Below are positions 17,932 through 25,842 of a stretch of 52,208 nt of DNA, piece after piece. The stretch's first letter is position 1. Each line of letters opens with the position of its first letter. Both the position numbers and the translations under genes were made by a program. The notes beneath the pieces are model-generated. The model saw nothing but the letters and a program-made list of their open reading frames with translations, was not told where the DNA came from and made no database searches. The stretch comes from an uncultured Prevotellaceae bacterium (GTDB lineage Bacteria; Bacteroidota; Bacteroidia; Bacteroidales; Bacteroidaceae). Location: the NCBI GenBank assembly GCA_902800595.1, contig CADCFA010000012.1:1-52208 (forward strand), read 5' to 3'.

Positions 17932-18873
17932 ATGAAACCAACGCTTTTTCTGCTCGCAGCAGGTATGGGTAGCCGCTATGGCGGTTTGAAACAACTTGAT
18001 GGTCTGGGCCCCAATGGTGAGACCATCATGGACTACAGTATCTACGATGCCATCCAAGCCGGATTCGGCAAAATTGTATGGGTAATCCGTAAAGATTTCG
18101 AGGAGCAGTTCCGCACACAGATCCTTTCAAAGTATGAGGGAAAGGTGAAGTGCGAGCTCTGCTTCCAGGCACTCGACGCATTACCTGAGGGTTTTACCGT
18201 TCCTGAGGGTCGTCAGAAGCCCTGGGGCACCAACCACGCCGTACTTATGGGTAAGGACGTCATCAAGGAGCCGTTCTGTGTCATCAACTGCGATGACTTC
18301 TACAATCGTGACGCTTTTATGGTGATTGGTAAATTTCTGGCCAACCTTCCCGAAGGAGCCAAGAACCAGTATGCCATGGTAGGTTTCCGTGTAGGTAACA
18401 CCCTCTCTGAGAATGGCACTGTGGCACGTGGCATCTGCTCGAAGAACGCCCAGGGTCATCTCACCACCGTTGTAGAGCGCACAGAGATTGTCCGTTGTGC
18501 AGCCGACGGTTCAAATGCCGGTGCTGCCTCAGAGCCCATCCGTTATAAGGATGAAGACGGAAAATGGGTAGAGGTAGCCGACAACACGCCGGTATCGATG
18601 AACATGTGGGGCTTCACCCCCGATTACTTCGAGTATTCTGAGGCTGAGTTCAAGACCTTCCTCAGCGACCCGAAGAACATGGAGAACCTGAAGGCAGAGT
18701 TCTTCATCCCGCTGATGGTTAACAAGCTGATCAACGATGGTACAGCCACCGTTGAGGTACTTGATACCACATCAAAGTGGTTTGGTGTTACCTACGCTGC
18801 TGATCGCGATGCCACAGTAGCTCGCATCAAGCAATTAGTAGATGAAGGTGTCTATCCAAACAAGCTGTTTTAA
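17932..18873 (+). CDS. Sugar-phosphate nucleotidyltransferase family protein
   Basis: NTP-transferase fold: the N-terminus has LLAAGMGSRYGGLKQLDGLG, the nucleotide-binding loop of nucleoside-diphosphate-sugar pyrophosphorylases, then GTNHAVLMGK and the metal-binding ..INCDDFYNRD segment near 120. 313 residues, with no left-handed beta-helix or acyltransferase extension. Sequence features do not settle which sugar phosphate or nucleotide is used; Bacteroidota homologues are usually annotated only as nucleotidyltransferase. The nrnA-like gene starts on the base after its stop codon, so both are translated from one message. Confidence 0.85.
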   Translation: MKPTLFLLAAGMGSRYGGLKQLDGLGPNGETIMDYSIYDAIQAGFGKIVWVIRKDFEEQFRTQILSKYEGKVKCELCFQALDALPEGFTVPEGRQKPWGTNHAVLMGKDVIKEPFCVINCDDFYNRDAFMVIGKFLANLPEGAKNQYAMVGFRVGNTLSENGTVARGICSKNAQGHLTTVVERTEIVRCAADGSNAGAASEPIRYKDEDGKWVEVADNTPVSMNMWGFTPDYFEYSEAEFKTFLSDPKNMENLKAEFFIPLMVNKLINDGTATVEVLDTTSKWFGVTYAADRDATVARIKQLVDEGVYPNKLF

Positions 18874-19911
18874 ATGGATATCCATCTGTTGAATGAAGAT
18901 CAGCTGGCCCATCTGAGCCAGCTGATTTCTAATGCTGAGACCATCCTCATCACCTGTCACAAAAGTCCTGACGGTGATGCCATCGGCGCTTGTCTAGGAT
19001 GGGCAGAATACCTGCGTTCCATTAATAAGGATCCTGTGGTGATTGTACCCGACCAGTATCCCGACTTTCTGAAATGGCTGCCCAACACTGAGAAGATTGT
19101 GCGATACGACAAGCACCGTGAGAAAGCCGATATGCTCTTTAAGATTGCAGACCTTGTATTCTGTCTTGACTATAACACGCCAAGCCGTGTGGAGGAGATG
19201 GAGACAGCACTCATCAGCACTTCAGCTCCACGAGTGCTCATCGATCACCATCTGTCACCAGATGTGCCAACGGTACTCACCATTTCAGAGCCAGAAGCCA
19301 GCAGCACCTGCGAACTGGTGTTCAGACTGGTATGGCAGCTGGGAGGCTTTGCCAAGTTAGGCAAGCAGTTTGCAGCCCCCATCTATTGTGGCATGATGAC
19401 AGATACGGGTGGTTTCACCTACAACTCCAGTCGGCCTGAGATCTTTGCCATCATCAGTGAGCTGTTGACAAAGCAGATCGACAAGGATAAGATTTATCGC
19501 AATGTCTATCACAACTACAGTGAGAATCGCATCCGTCTGATGGGCTATGTGATGTACGAGAAACTGGTCTATCTGCCGAAGTATCACGCAGCCTACTACA
19601 CCCTCACCCGCGAGGAACAGAAACGTTTCAATTTCATCAAGGGCGATGCCGAGGGATTGGTAAACATCCCCCAGCAGATTAAAGGGTTGAAACTCTCCAT
19701 CTCATTGCGTGAAGACTCCGAGAAAGATCGTCTCATTTGGGTTAGTCTCAGGTCGGTTGATGACTTCCCCGCCAATCAGGTAGCAGAACAGTTCTTCAAT
19801 GGCGGAGGCCATCTGAATGCTGCAGGCGGTAGGATCAATGGTACCATGGAAGAAGCAATTGCCACCATCAACAAGGCCCTAGAGTCCTTCACCCCTCTGT
19901 TACAGGCATAA
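18874..19911 (+). CDS. nrnA: DHH family phosphoesterase (NrnA-type oligoribonuclease/pAp phosphatase)
   Basis: Degrades very short RNA and/or dephosphorylates 3'-phosphoadenosine 5'-phosphate. DHH domain with HKSPDGDAIGACLG (metal ligands) near 30-43, DYNTPSR (Asp) near 105 and DHHLSPD near 133; C-terminal DHHA1 domain with the GGGHLNAAG substrate motif near 309-317. 345 residues, the usual size. No orn gene is visible in the window, consistent with NrnA taking that role, but this is inference. Ends in a shared terminator with convergent glmM. Confidence 0.9.
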   Translation: MDIHLLNEDQLAHLSQLISNAETILITCHKSPDGDAIGACLGWAEYLRSINKDPVVIVPDQYPDFLKWLPNTEKIVRYDKHREKADMLFKIADLVFCLDYNTPSRVEEMETALISTSAPRVLIDHHLSPDVPTVLTISEPEASSTCELVFRLVWQLGGFAKLGKQFAAPIYCGMMTDTGGFTYNSSRPEIFAIISELLTKQIDKDKIYRNVYHNYSENRIRLMGYVMYEKLVYLPKYHAAYYTLTREEQKRFNFIKGDAEGLVNIPQQIKGLKLSISLREDSEKDRLIWVSLRSVDDFPANQVAEQFFNGGGHLNAAGGRINGTMEEAIATINKALESFTPLLQA

Positions 19912-19941
19912 AAAAAGGGATTCTGTTGAATCCCTTTTTTT
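19910..19941. terminator. Bidirectional terminator between nrnA and glmM
   Basis: AAAAAAAGGGATTC pairs with GAATCCCTTTTTTT around loop TGTT. The A and T runs serve both strands; the nrnA stop codon lies at its left edge and the glmM stop codon at its right edge. Confidence 0.92.
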
Positions 19942-21313
19942 ATTGCATGTCATAGACAACTTGCATCAGCTTCTTACCTAACTCATCCGCTTCTGCCATT
20001 GTCTGAGCCTCACTATAGACTCGGATTATCGGTTCGGTATTTGATTTTCGCAGATGAACCCACTTGTCAGGGAAATCGATCTTCACGCCGTCAATATCGT
20101 TCACCTTGGCATCCTTATTCTGTGCAAACAGCTCCTTTACCTTCACCAGAATGGCATCCACATCTGTCTCTGGTGTCAGGTCGATGCGGTTCTTTGCTAT
20201 CTGATAGTCAGGGAATGTCTTGCGGAGCTCGCTGACCGTACAGCCCTTCTGAGCCAGACTCGACAGGAAGAGGGCGATACCAACGAGGGCATCACGCCCG
20301 TAATGGCTCTCAGGATAGATGACGCCACCATTGCCTTCGCCACCGATAACGGCACCCACCTCTTTCATCTTCGTGGTGACATTCACCTCACCCACAGCGG
20401 CTGCGGTATAGACGCCACCATGCTTCTCTGTCACGTCGCGCAAGGCACGCGTAGAGCTCAAATTCGATACGGTGTTGCCAACGGTATGAGAGAGTACATA
20501 ATCTGCCACAGACACCAGCGTATATTCCTCGCCAAACATGGTGCCATCTTCACAGATAAAGGCGAGACGATCCACATCAGGATCCACCACGATACCCAGG
20601 TCGAAACCACCCTGGCGCATCTTGTCCATGATGCCCTGCAGGTTTTTCTCCAGAGGCTCTGGGTTGTGGGCAAAGTCGCCGGTACATGCACCATTCAGGA
20701 TCTCATAATCCACCCCCAGCTGTTTGAACAGCTCCGGCAGGATGATGCCACCCACCGAGTTGATGGTATCTACGCACACACGGAACTTACGGGCTTTGAT
20801 AGCCTCACGATCCACAAGCTTCAGTCCGAGTACGGCATCGATATGGCGCTGGTTGAAAGTATCGTCAACAGTCAACTGCCCCAGCTTATCAACCTCTGCA
20901 TAGTGAAAGTCTTCAGCCTCAGCCAGACGCAACACTTCTGCGCCATCAGCGGCTGTCAGGAACTCACCTTCTCTGTTTAAGAGCTTCAGCGCGTTCCACT
21001 GACGAGGGTTATGGGATGCCGTAATGATGATACCACCATCAGCCCCGGCCATCCTCACAGCCAGCTCCGTCGTAGGAGTCGTGGCATAGCCGATGTCTAT
21101 CACATCATAGCCCATACCCATGAGCGTTCCCACTACGACATTACGTACCATCAGACCTGAGATACGGCCATCTCGCCCAACGACAATCTTTTTACCACCG
21201 ATAAAGGTAGCATAAGCCGTTGTAAACTTTACGATATCAAGTGGATTCAGTGTGTCACCAGTTGTTCCGCCAATCGTTCCGCGGATTCCAGAAATAGACT
21301 TGATTAATGTCAT
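19940..21313 (-). CDS. glmM: Phosphoglucosamine mutase
   Basis: Interconverts glucosamine-6-phosphate and glucosamine-1-phosphate for UDP-GlcNAc and peptidoglycan synthesis. Alpha-D-phosphohexomutase architecture in four domains: opening SISGIRGTIGG, phosphoserine loop ITASHNP with S100, metal loop DPDVDR, sugar-binding GGEGNGGVIYP, and phosphate-binding SNTEPIIRVYSEA near the C-terminus. 457 residues. The IRGTIGG start and SNTEP ending are the Bacteroidota GlmM form; a phosphomannomutase role cannot be fully excluded. Three bases downstream of the DUF4827 gene, so co-transcribed. Confidence 0.88.
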   Translation of the reverse strand: MTLIKSISGIRGTIGGTTGDTLNPLDIVKFTTAYATFIGGKKIVVGRDGRISGLMVRNVVVGTLMGMGYDVIDIGYATTPTTELAVRMAGADGGIIITASHNPRQWNALKLLNREGEFLTAADGAEVLRLAEAEDFHYAEVDKLGQLTVDDTFNQRHIDAVLGLKLVDREAIKARKFRVCVDTINSVGGIILPELFKQLGVDYEILNGACTGDFAHNPEPLEKNLQGIMDKMRQGGFDLGIVVDPDVDRLAFICEDGTMFGEEYTLVSVADYVLSHTVGNTVSNLSSTRALRDVTEKHGGVYTAAAVGEVNVTTKMKEVGAVIGGEGNGGVIYPESHYGRDALVGIALFLSSLAQKGCTVSELRKTFPDYQIAKNRIDLTPETDVDAILVKVKELFAQNKDAKVNDIDGVKIDFPDKWVHLRKSNTEPIIRVYSEAQTMAEADELGKKLMQVVYDMQ

Positions 21314-21316
21314 ATC

Positions 21317-21943
21317 TTATATTTCTTTTTCGTAAGTTATCTCATAAAAATACGGTACCACATTACTTGAGGCATAGGCATGTCCCTGTGTATGCGGCAC
21401 AATCACACGAATCTTAGCACATTCCTCATCCTCAGACGTTGGGTGATCAATGTTGATATACGGCATCGGCACCAGCCAGCCTGCAGGCACTGATCCGCCA
21501 TAGGTGCTAAGCATCAGTCCACTATTAAACTGAGCATTATAAACACTCGAACTACGTGAGATGTAAATCATATCAGGCAGATAGGCGTATCGTGGTGTGG
21601 TATTGCGCAACTGGACTGAATCGGCAAAGATATTAAACTCTGAGAAACGAGCCACCAGCGTGGCCTTATCCCCACTTTCCAGTTTCGAGCCACAGCCCTT
21701 ACGTACAATCTGCAAATAGACACCACTCTTGTCGAATTTTACGTATTCATTCTTCGACAAGTCAGTAGTCTCTCCTTGATTTTTGAACTGTTCCTCACTA
21801 ATAACGGTAATCTTACGGTCAGAGATAAACTTAGATATCGCATTACGCTCCTTATCCTTCTTATCACCATAAGTTTCATAATTGTTACAACTGCTCACTA
21901 CCACGGCGAGCGTCATCATCAGAAAAAATATCTTCTTTATCAT
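21317..21943 (-). CDS. DUF4827-like lipoprotein
   Basis: Lipoprotein signal MIKKIFFLMMTLAVVVSSC with lipid Cys 19, then about 190 residues with a conserved-looking core (EYVKFDKSGVYLQIVRKGCGSKLESGD, which resembles the linker-and-core start of FKBP-fold proteins) and a C-terminal VIVPHTQGHAYASSNVVPYFYEITYE. I recognise it as DUF4827, a Bacteroidota family often next to glmM; function unknown. The PH..G..Y pattern is reminiscent of FKBP-type isomerases, a weak hint. First gene of the glmM transcription unit. Confidence 0.75.
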   Translation of the reverse strand: MIKKIFFLMMTLAVVVSSCNNYETYGDKKDKERNAISKFISDRKITVISEEQFKNQGETTDLSKNEYVKFDKSGVYLQIVRKGCGSKLESGDKATLVARFSEFNIFADSVQLRNTTPRYAYLPDMIYISRSSSVYNAQFNSGLMLSTYGGSVPAGWLVPMPYINIDHPTSEDEECAKIRVIVPHTQGHAYASSNVVPYFYEITYEKEI

Positions 21944-21976
21944 AATGCTTCATTACGTATTTACCCAAACTGTCGG

Positions 21977-22008
21977 CAAAGATAGTGCAAAAAGGATAAA
22001 AAGCCAAA
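21977..22008 (-). promoter_or_regulatory. Promoter of DUF4827-glmM operon
   Basis: Minus strand TTTG (22005-22008), 20 bases, TATCTTTG (21977-21984). Confidence 0.75.
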
Positions 22009-22058
22009 TAAATAAGCATTTATTATCATTTTTTCGCACGGTATCAGGAATCAACTGC

Positions 22059-23762
22059 TCACGAGATTATAAGTAACTCCTTGGCCCTTTCTAATGCCAA
22101 CGTGATATGAGAGCAGATATTATCCTCGCCCAACAGGGTATCGAAGCCTGATTTGTGGAGTACCTGCTGCACACGGGGGTTGACGCCGGAGAGCACTACC
22201 TGGATACCTTCAGTCTGAGACATGAGACACAGGTTGATGAGGTTGTGGATACCCGTGGAATCGACAAAAGGTACCTTACGCATACGAATGATACGCACCT
22301 TCGGACGCTGATGCCCCAAGGAGCTCATGATCTCCTCGAACTTATTACCTGCGCCAAAGAAATAAGGACCGTTGATCTCATAGACCTCCACACCCTCAGG
22401 AATAGTGAGATGCTCAAGGTTGCCCATCAGGAAATCACTCTCCTCTTCATCAGGATTGATCTCATCACTGATGACACGTACATCGGTGGTCTCTGCCATA
22501 CGGCGCATGAAGAGCAGACAGGCACAGATCAGACCCACCTCAATGGCAATGGTAAGGTCGAAGATAACTGTCAATAAGAAAGTTACCCAGAGCACGATGA
22601 CATCACTCTTAGGATTCTTCATGATGCTCAAGAACGAACGCCAGCCACTCATGTTATAGCTCACAATCACCAGTACACCAGCCAGACACGCCATTGGGAT
22701 ATACTGTGCCAAAGGCATCAAGAACAGGAATATCAACAGTAAGACGGCAGCATGGATAACACCTGCTATCGGGGTGCGTCCGCCATTGTTGATGTTGGTC
22801 ATTGTACGCGCGATAGCACCTGTGGCAGGAATACCGCCAAACAGCGGACTTGCCAGATTAGCCATACCCTGTGCTATCAGTTCTGTATTGGAGTCGTGGC
22901 GATCGCCTATCACACCATCAGCCACAGTAGCAGAGAGCAAAGACTCGATGGCACCCAGAATAGCAATGGTAATAGCAGGCGACACAAGTCCCTTGATGAT
23001 TTCCCATGTAAGAACGGGTACTTGGGCACCTGGAAGCTGGTTGGAGATGGCAAAACGATCGCCAATGGTCTCGACGGTCTCAATGCCCCACTGATGCTTC
23101 AGCAGGAGTACGGCTATCGTCATCACGATGATGGCGATCAAACTACCAGGCAGTTTACCCAGTGCCGAATGACGCGTGATCCTAGGCCAAAGGGCGATAA
23201 TCACAACACTAAGCATACCCACACCTGCACTCCAACAGTCAATCGTAGGAAAGGCAGAGAAATAGGCAATCCATTTCTCAATGAAGTCGGAGGGGACTGA
23301 GGCCATCGACAAGCCCAAAAGATCCTTGATCTGAGTGGTAAAGATGGTCAGGGCAATACCGGAGGTAAAACCTACCACTATCGGATAAGGAATATATTTG
23401 ATGATGGTGCCCAGATGGAGCACACCAAACATGATCAGGAACACACCTGCCATCAACGTGGCGATGGTGAGACCTTCGAAGCCATACTGCTGGATGATGC
23501 CGTAAATAATAATGATAAAAGCACCCGTAGGACCTCCTATCTGAACTTTTGAGCCACCGAAAACAGAGACAATAAGACCTGCCACAATCGCAGTGATAAT
23601 GCCTTTCTCAGGTGTCACACCTGAAGCGATACCAAAAGCAATGGCCAAAGGCAGGGCCACAATTCCAACGATGATACCTGCCAACAGATCTGTCATGAAC
23701 TGCTGACGACTGTAATGCTTCACAGTAGAGAAGAGTTTTGGCTTAAAAGATAATGTTGTCAT
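22059..23762 (-). CDS. SulP family anion transporter with STAS domain
   Basis: SLC26/SulP membrane transporter (sulfate, bicarbonate or other anions). The first 430 residues hold about 11-14 hydrophobic segments, starting LLAGIIVGIVALPLAIAFGI, with GPTGAFIIII and the SulP region NTELIAQGMANLASPLFGGIPATGAIARTM (conserved core of the transport domain). A cytoplasmic STAS domain (about 455-560) includes VDSTGIHNL. 567 residues is normal. The ATG sits about five bases after the -7 element, suggesting a leaderless message. No neighbouring carbonic anhydrase or sulfate genes, so substrate is open. Confidence 0.9.
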   Translation of the reverse strand: MTTLSFKPKLFSTVKHYSRQQFMTDLLAGIIVGIVALPLAIAFGIASGVTPEKGIITAIVAGLIVSVFGGSKVQIGGPTGAFIIIIYGIIQQYGFEGLTIATLMAGVFLIMFGVLHLGTIIKYIPYPIVVGFTSGIALTIFTTQIKDLLGLSMASVPSDFIEKWIAYFSAFPTIDCWSAGVGMLSVVIIALWPRITRHSALGKLPGSLIAIIVMTIAVLLLKHQWGIETVETIGDRFAISNQLPGAQVPVLTWEIIKGLVSPAITIAILGAIESLLSATVADGVIGDRHDSNTELIAQGMANLASPLFGGIPATGAIARTMTNINNGGRTPIAGVIHAAVLLLIFLFLMPLAQYIPMACLAGVLVIVSYNMSGWRSFLSIMKNPKSDVIVLWVTFLLTVIFDLTIAIEVGLICACLLFMRRMAETTDVRVISDEINPDEEESDFLMGNLEHLTIPEGVEVYEINGPYFFGAGNKFEEIMSSLGHQRPKVRIIRMRKVPFVDSTGIHNLINLCLMSQTEGIQVVLSGVNPRVQQVLHKSGFDTLLGEDNICSHITLALERAKELLIIS

Positions 23763-23767
23763 GGGGG

Positions 23768-23775
23768 CAAAAGTA
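23768..23775 (-). promoter_or_regulatory. -7 element of sulP, adjacent to the start codon
   Basis: Minus strand TACTTTTG, then CCCCC, then ATG at 23762. No good -33 match. Only five bases separate the element from the start codon. Confidence 0.6.
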
Positions 23776-23827
23776 CAAAAAAAATTAAAAAAACACCTTT
23801 TCTCATCCTATTTTAAGCAGAATACTA

Positions 23828-23835
23828 TACTTTTG
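23828..23835 (+). promoter_or_regulatory. -7 element of the alanine-rich lipoprotein gene
   Basis: TACTTTTG 41 bases before the ATG at 23877; back to back with the sulP promoter. No clear TTTG at the -33 position. Confidence 0.55.
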
Positions 23836-23876
23836 TTGCGGTTTATCAAGTTTATCTAACCAAATTTTAGTTAATT

Positions 23877-24464
23877 ATGAAGAAAGTATTATTCATCGTG
23901 ATGGCAGTTGCAGCCATCAGTTTTGCGTCTTGCGGAAACAAGACACAAGGTAGTGCAGAGGCAACAGACTCTGCCGCAGTTATTAACACAGAGGACGAGA
24001 CGGCTGCTACCATCAATGCCCTGGCAGAACAGGTAGAGGCAAAAGATGCCAACAAGCTTCAGGAGGTTCTTGCCGCTGTTCAGGCTAAAGTGAAGGAGCT
24101 GATTGCCAGCGATCCAGAGGTTGCCAAGAACCTCGTGGCTCAGGTTCAGGCTTTCCTGAAGGAGAACGCTGAAAAGATCAAGGCTTTTGCCGGTGACAAT
24201 GCGGCTGTGACAGCTGCCGTGGCTTCACTGACTGAGGCGCCTGCAGAGAGCATCGTGAACAGTCTGTCTTCTCTCGGTGAGAGTGCCCAGGATGCCGCCA
24301 ACGCTCAGGTGGATGCTGCCAAGGACGCAGCCAACAAGGCTGTTGAGGACACCAAGGCTGCCGCTAACGAGAAGGCTAATGAGGCAAAGGAAGCTGCCAA
24401 AGAGAAGGCTAATAAGAGCATCGATGATGCTGCGAGTAAAGCAAAGAGTGCTTTAGGTATTTAA
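23877..24464 (+). CDS. Alanine-rich helical lipoprotein
   Basis: Lipoprotein signal MKKVLFIVMAVAAISFASCG with lipid Cys 19. The mature part (about 175 residues) is almost entirely Ala, Lys, Glu, Asp, Asn and Val with no aromatic residues apart from a few Phe, and ends in 11-residue-like amphipathic repeats (AANKAVEDTKAAANEKANEA). This resembles apolipoprotein or LEA-type helices and late coiled coils, so it may be an extended periplasmic rod or membrane-surface stabiliser; that is inference. No named family recognised. Followed by a strong terminator. Confidence 0.8.
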   Translation: MKKVLFIVMAVAAISFASCGNKTQGSAEATDSAAVINTEDETAATINALAEQVEAKDANKLQEVLAAVQAKVKELIASDPEVAKNLVAQVQAFLKENAEKIKAFAGDNAAVTAAVASLTEAPAESIVNSLSSLGESAQDAANAQVDAAKDAANKAVEDTKAAANEKANEAKEAAKEKANKSIDDAASKAKSALGI

Positions 24465-24489
24465 AGCTCTCTTGATTTCAAGATAAAGG

Positions 24490-24516
24490 ATCCCCACCAG
24501 TTGGTGGGGATTTTTC
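24490..24516 (+). terminator. Terminator of the lipoprotein gene
   Basis: ATCCCCACC-AGTT-GGTGGGGAT, nine perfect pairs, followed by TTTTCTTTTTC. Confidence 0.92.
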
Positions 24517-24545
24517 TTTTTCTTTCGTCACCGAAAGAGAAAGAA
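24514..24545. repeat. 14-pair hairpin at the edge of the gene-free block
   Basis: TTCTTTTTCTTTCG pairs with CGAAAGAGAAAGAA (one G-U pair), loop TCAC. It overlaps the T tract of the preceding terminator and is followed by a purine-rich run, then the inverted-repeat element. Confidence 0.75.
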
Positions 24546-24560
24546 CCAAAAAGAAAGGTG

Positions 24561-25035
24561 CGAAAACGTCCTGAGCTCGGAGGCCGGATGTCCGATTATC
24601 GTAATCATTCGATGAACTCGCTACGCTCAAACAGCATCTCATGTCGATTTGCTTGTCTCGCATACGCGACACAAGAATCGAAAAAGATTCCGATAATAGT
24701 ACATCCTCTAAAGACCTCCTCGTGCGGAGTGTTTTCGAGGAGCTACCGCGACGAGAAGACATGAAGCACGAAGTGCGGTTACGAGCTTTGCTCGCTTGGC
24801 TCGTCCAAGAATGTTTTCGAGAATATAGGAAAGATGACAACACTGCGAATGAACTCTTCGAAAACATTCCGCACGAAGAGGCATTTATAGGAAATATGAT
24901 TTTTTGAAGCAATATTGAGTCTCTGATTGCAGAATGCAATCTGAGGAACGAAATACGAAATGCTGTCTGAGCAGAGCGAGTTCATTGAGTGCTTTGAAAA
25001 ATCATGGTTCCGGCCTCTGAGACAGGACGTTTTCG
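24561..25035. repeat. Large imperfect inverted repeat, two 182-base arms
   Basis: This gene-free stretch is organised as left arm 24561-24742, spacer 24743-24853, right arm 24854-25035, the right arm being a diverged reverse complement of the left and of equal length. Shared blocks: CGAAAACGTCCTG then GAGGCCGGA at the outer ends; ATGAACTCGCT, GCTCA and ACAGCAT (24612-24636 against 24959-24985); and a 28-base inner block beginning CCTC and ending GAG with three mismatches (24715-24742 against 24854-24881). Each arm starts with CGAAAAC and ends with its complement GTTTTCG, so each arm also has short terminal inverted repeats; a further GTTTTCG is at 24813-24819. Short open frames across it have no family features and are judged spurious. 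It looks like a pair of related non-coding repeats in opposite orientation; identity unknown. Confidence 0.8.
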
Positions 25036-25077
25036 AGGAGTTTATTCGCTCCTAGACAGAAGAGTGAATAAACTCCT
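25036..25077. repeat. 16-pair hairpin at the exoA 3' end
   Basis: AGGAGTTTATTCGCTC pairs with GAGTGAATAAACTCCT (one G-T), loop of ten bases. It abuts the right arm of the large inverted repeat and overlaps the exoA stop codon. Downstream on the minus strand there is no T run, so it is not a standard terminator. Confidence 0.75.
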
Positions 25078-25825
25078 AGAAAAGAGTAAGGCTGACGGGG
25101 CAGTGGTCGGAGCCTTGGATGTCGGTGTGGATGAGGGCGTCGGAGAGCTGGGGACGCAGACGATCAGAGATGACGAAGTAGTCGATGCGCCAACCGGCGT
25201 TCTTCTGACGCGCCTGGAAGCGGTAAGACCACCATGAATATTTTACTTCCTCAGGATAGAGACAGCGGAAGGTATCTGTAAACCCGCTATTGAGCAGCGT
25301 CGTGAACTGCGCCCGCTCCTCATCGGTGAAACCAGCATTATGACGGTTCGTCTTGGGATTCTTGATGTCTATTTCTTCGTGTGCTACGTTGAGATCGCCA
25401 CAAAGGATGACAGGCTTCTTGGCATCGAGACGCTGCAGATAGGCCCTGAAGTCATCCTCCCACGTCATACGATAGTCGAGCCGTTTCAGTCCATCCTGTG
25501 AATTGGGCGTGTAACAGCACACCAGAAAGAAGTCCTGCATCTCAAGCGTCACCACGCGACCTTCATGATCATGCACATCAATACCGATACCATAGGTCAC
25601 ATCCAGTGGCTCATGCCTGGTGAAGATCGCCGTACCAGAATAGCCTTTCTTGTCGGCATAGTTCCAATACGAGCGATAGCCATCAAACTGCAAGTCGAGC
25701 TGTCCTGCCTGCATCTTCGTTTCCTGCAAGCAGAAGAAGTCGGCATCCAACTGACGAAAAACGTCACTGAATCCCTTAGCCTCACAAGCCCGCAGGCCAT
25801 TCACATTCCAAGAAACGAATTTCAT
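25076..25825 (-). CDS. xth: Exodeoxyribonuclease III
   Basis: Metal-dependent AP endonuclease and 3'-5' exonuclease of base-excision repair. Endonuclease/exonuclease/phosphatase fold with all key motifs: SWNVNGLRA (Asn 7), LQETKM (Glu 35), CGDLNVAHEEID (Asp and Asn of the active site), RIDYF, and GSDHCP (Asp 240, His 241). 249 residues, typical of the ExoA branch. Third gene of the TPR protein-ribH-exoA run; its stop codon lies within a long hairpin. Confidence 0.95.
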   Translation of the reverse strand: MKFVSWNVNGLRACEAKGFSDVFRQLDADFFCLQETKMQAGQLDLQFDGYRSYWNYADKKGYSGTAIFTRHEPLDVTYGIGIDVHDHEGRVVTLEMQDFFLVCCYTPNSQDGLKRLDYRMTWEDDFRAYLQRLDAKKPVILCGDLNVAHEEIDIKNPKTNRHNAGFTDEERAQFTTLLNSGFTDTFRCLYPEEVKYSWWSYRFQARQKNAGWRIDYFVISDRLRPQLSDALIHTDIQGSDHCPVSLTLF

Positions 25826-25842
25826 CTTTTATGATAAGATGG

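Noticed and set aside
20054-20980. 308-codon frame antisense to glmM
   Set aside because: Shadow of the glmM codons; glmM shows all catalytic motifs.
24743-24853. Invertible promoter between the inverted-repeat arms
   Set aside because: The spacer contains no TAnnTTTG element and the arms are too diverged for efficient homologous inversion; only short perfect blocks remain.
24478-24939. 153-codon minus-strand frame and overlapping plus-strand frames in the gene-free block
   Set aside because: Composition is Ser/Arg/Lys-rich without family motifs, no promoter or start context, and the frames run across terminators and inverted-repeat arms.
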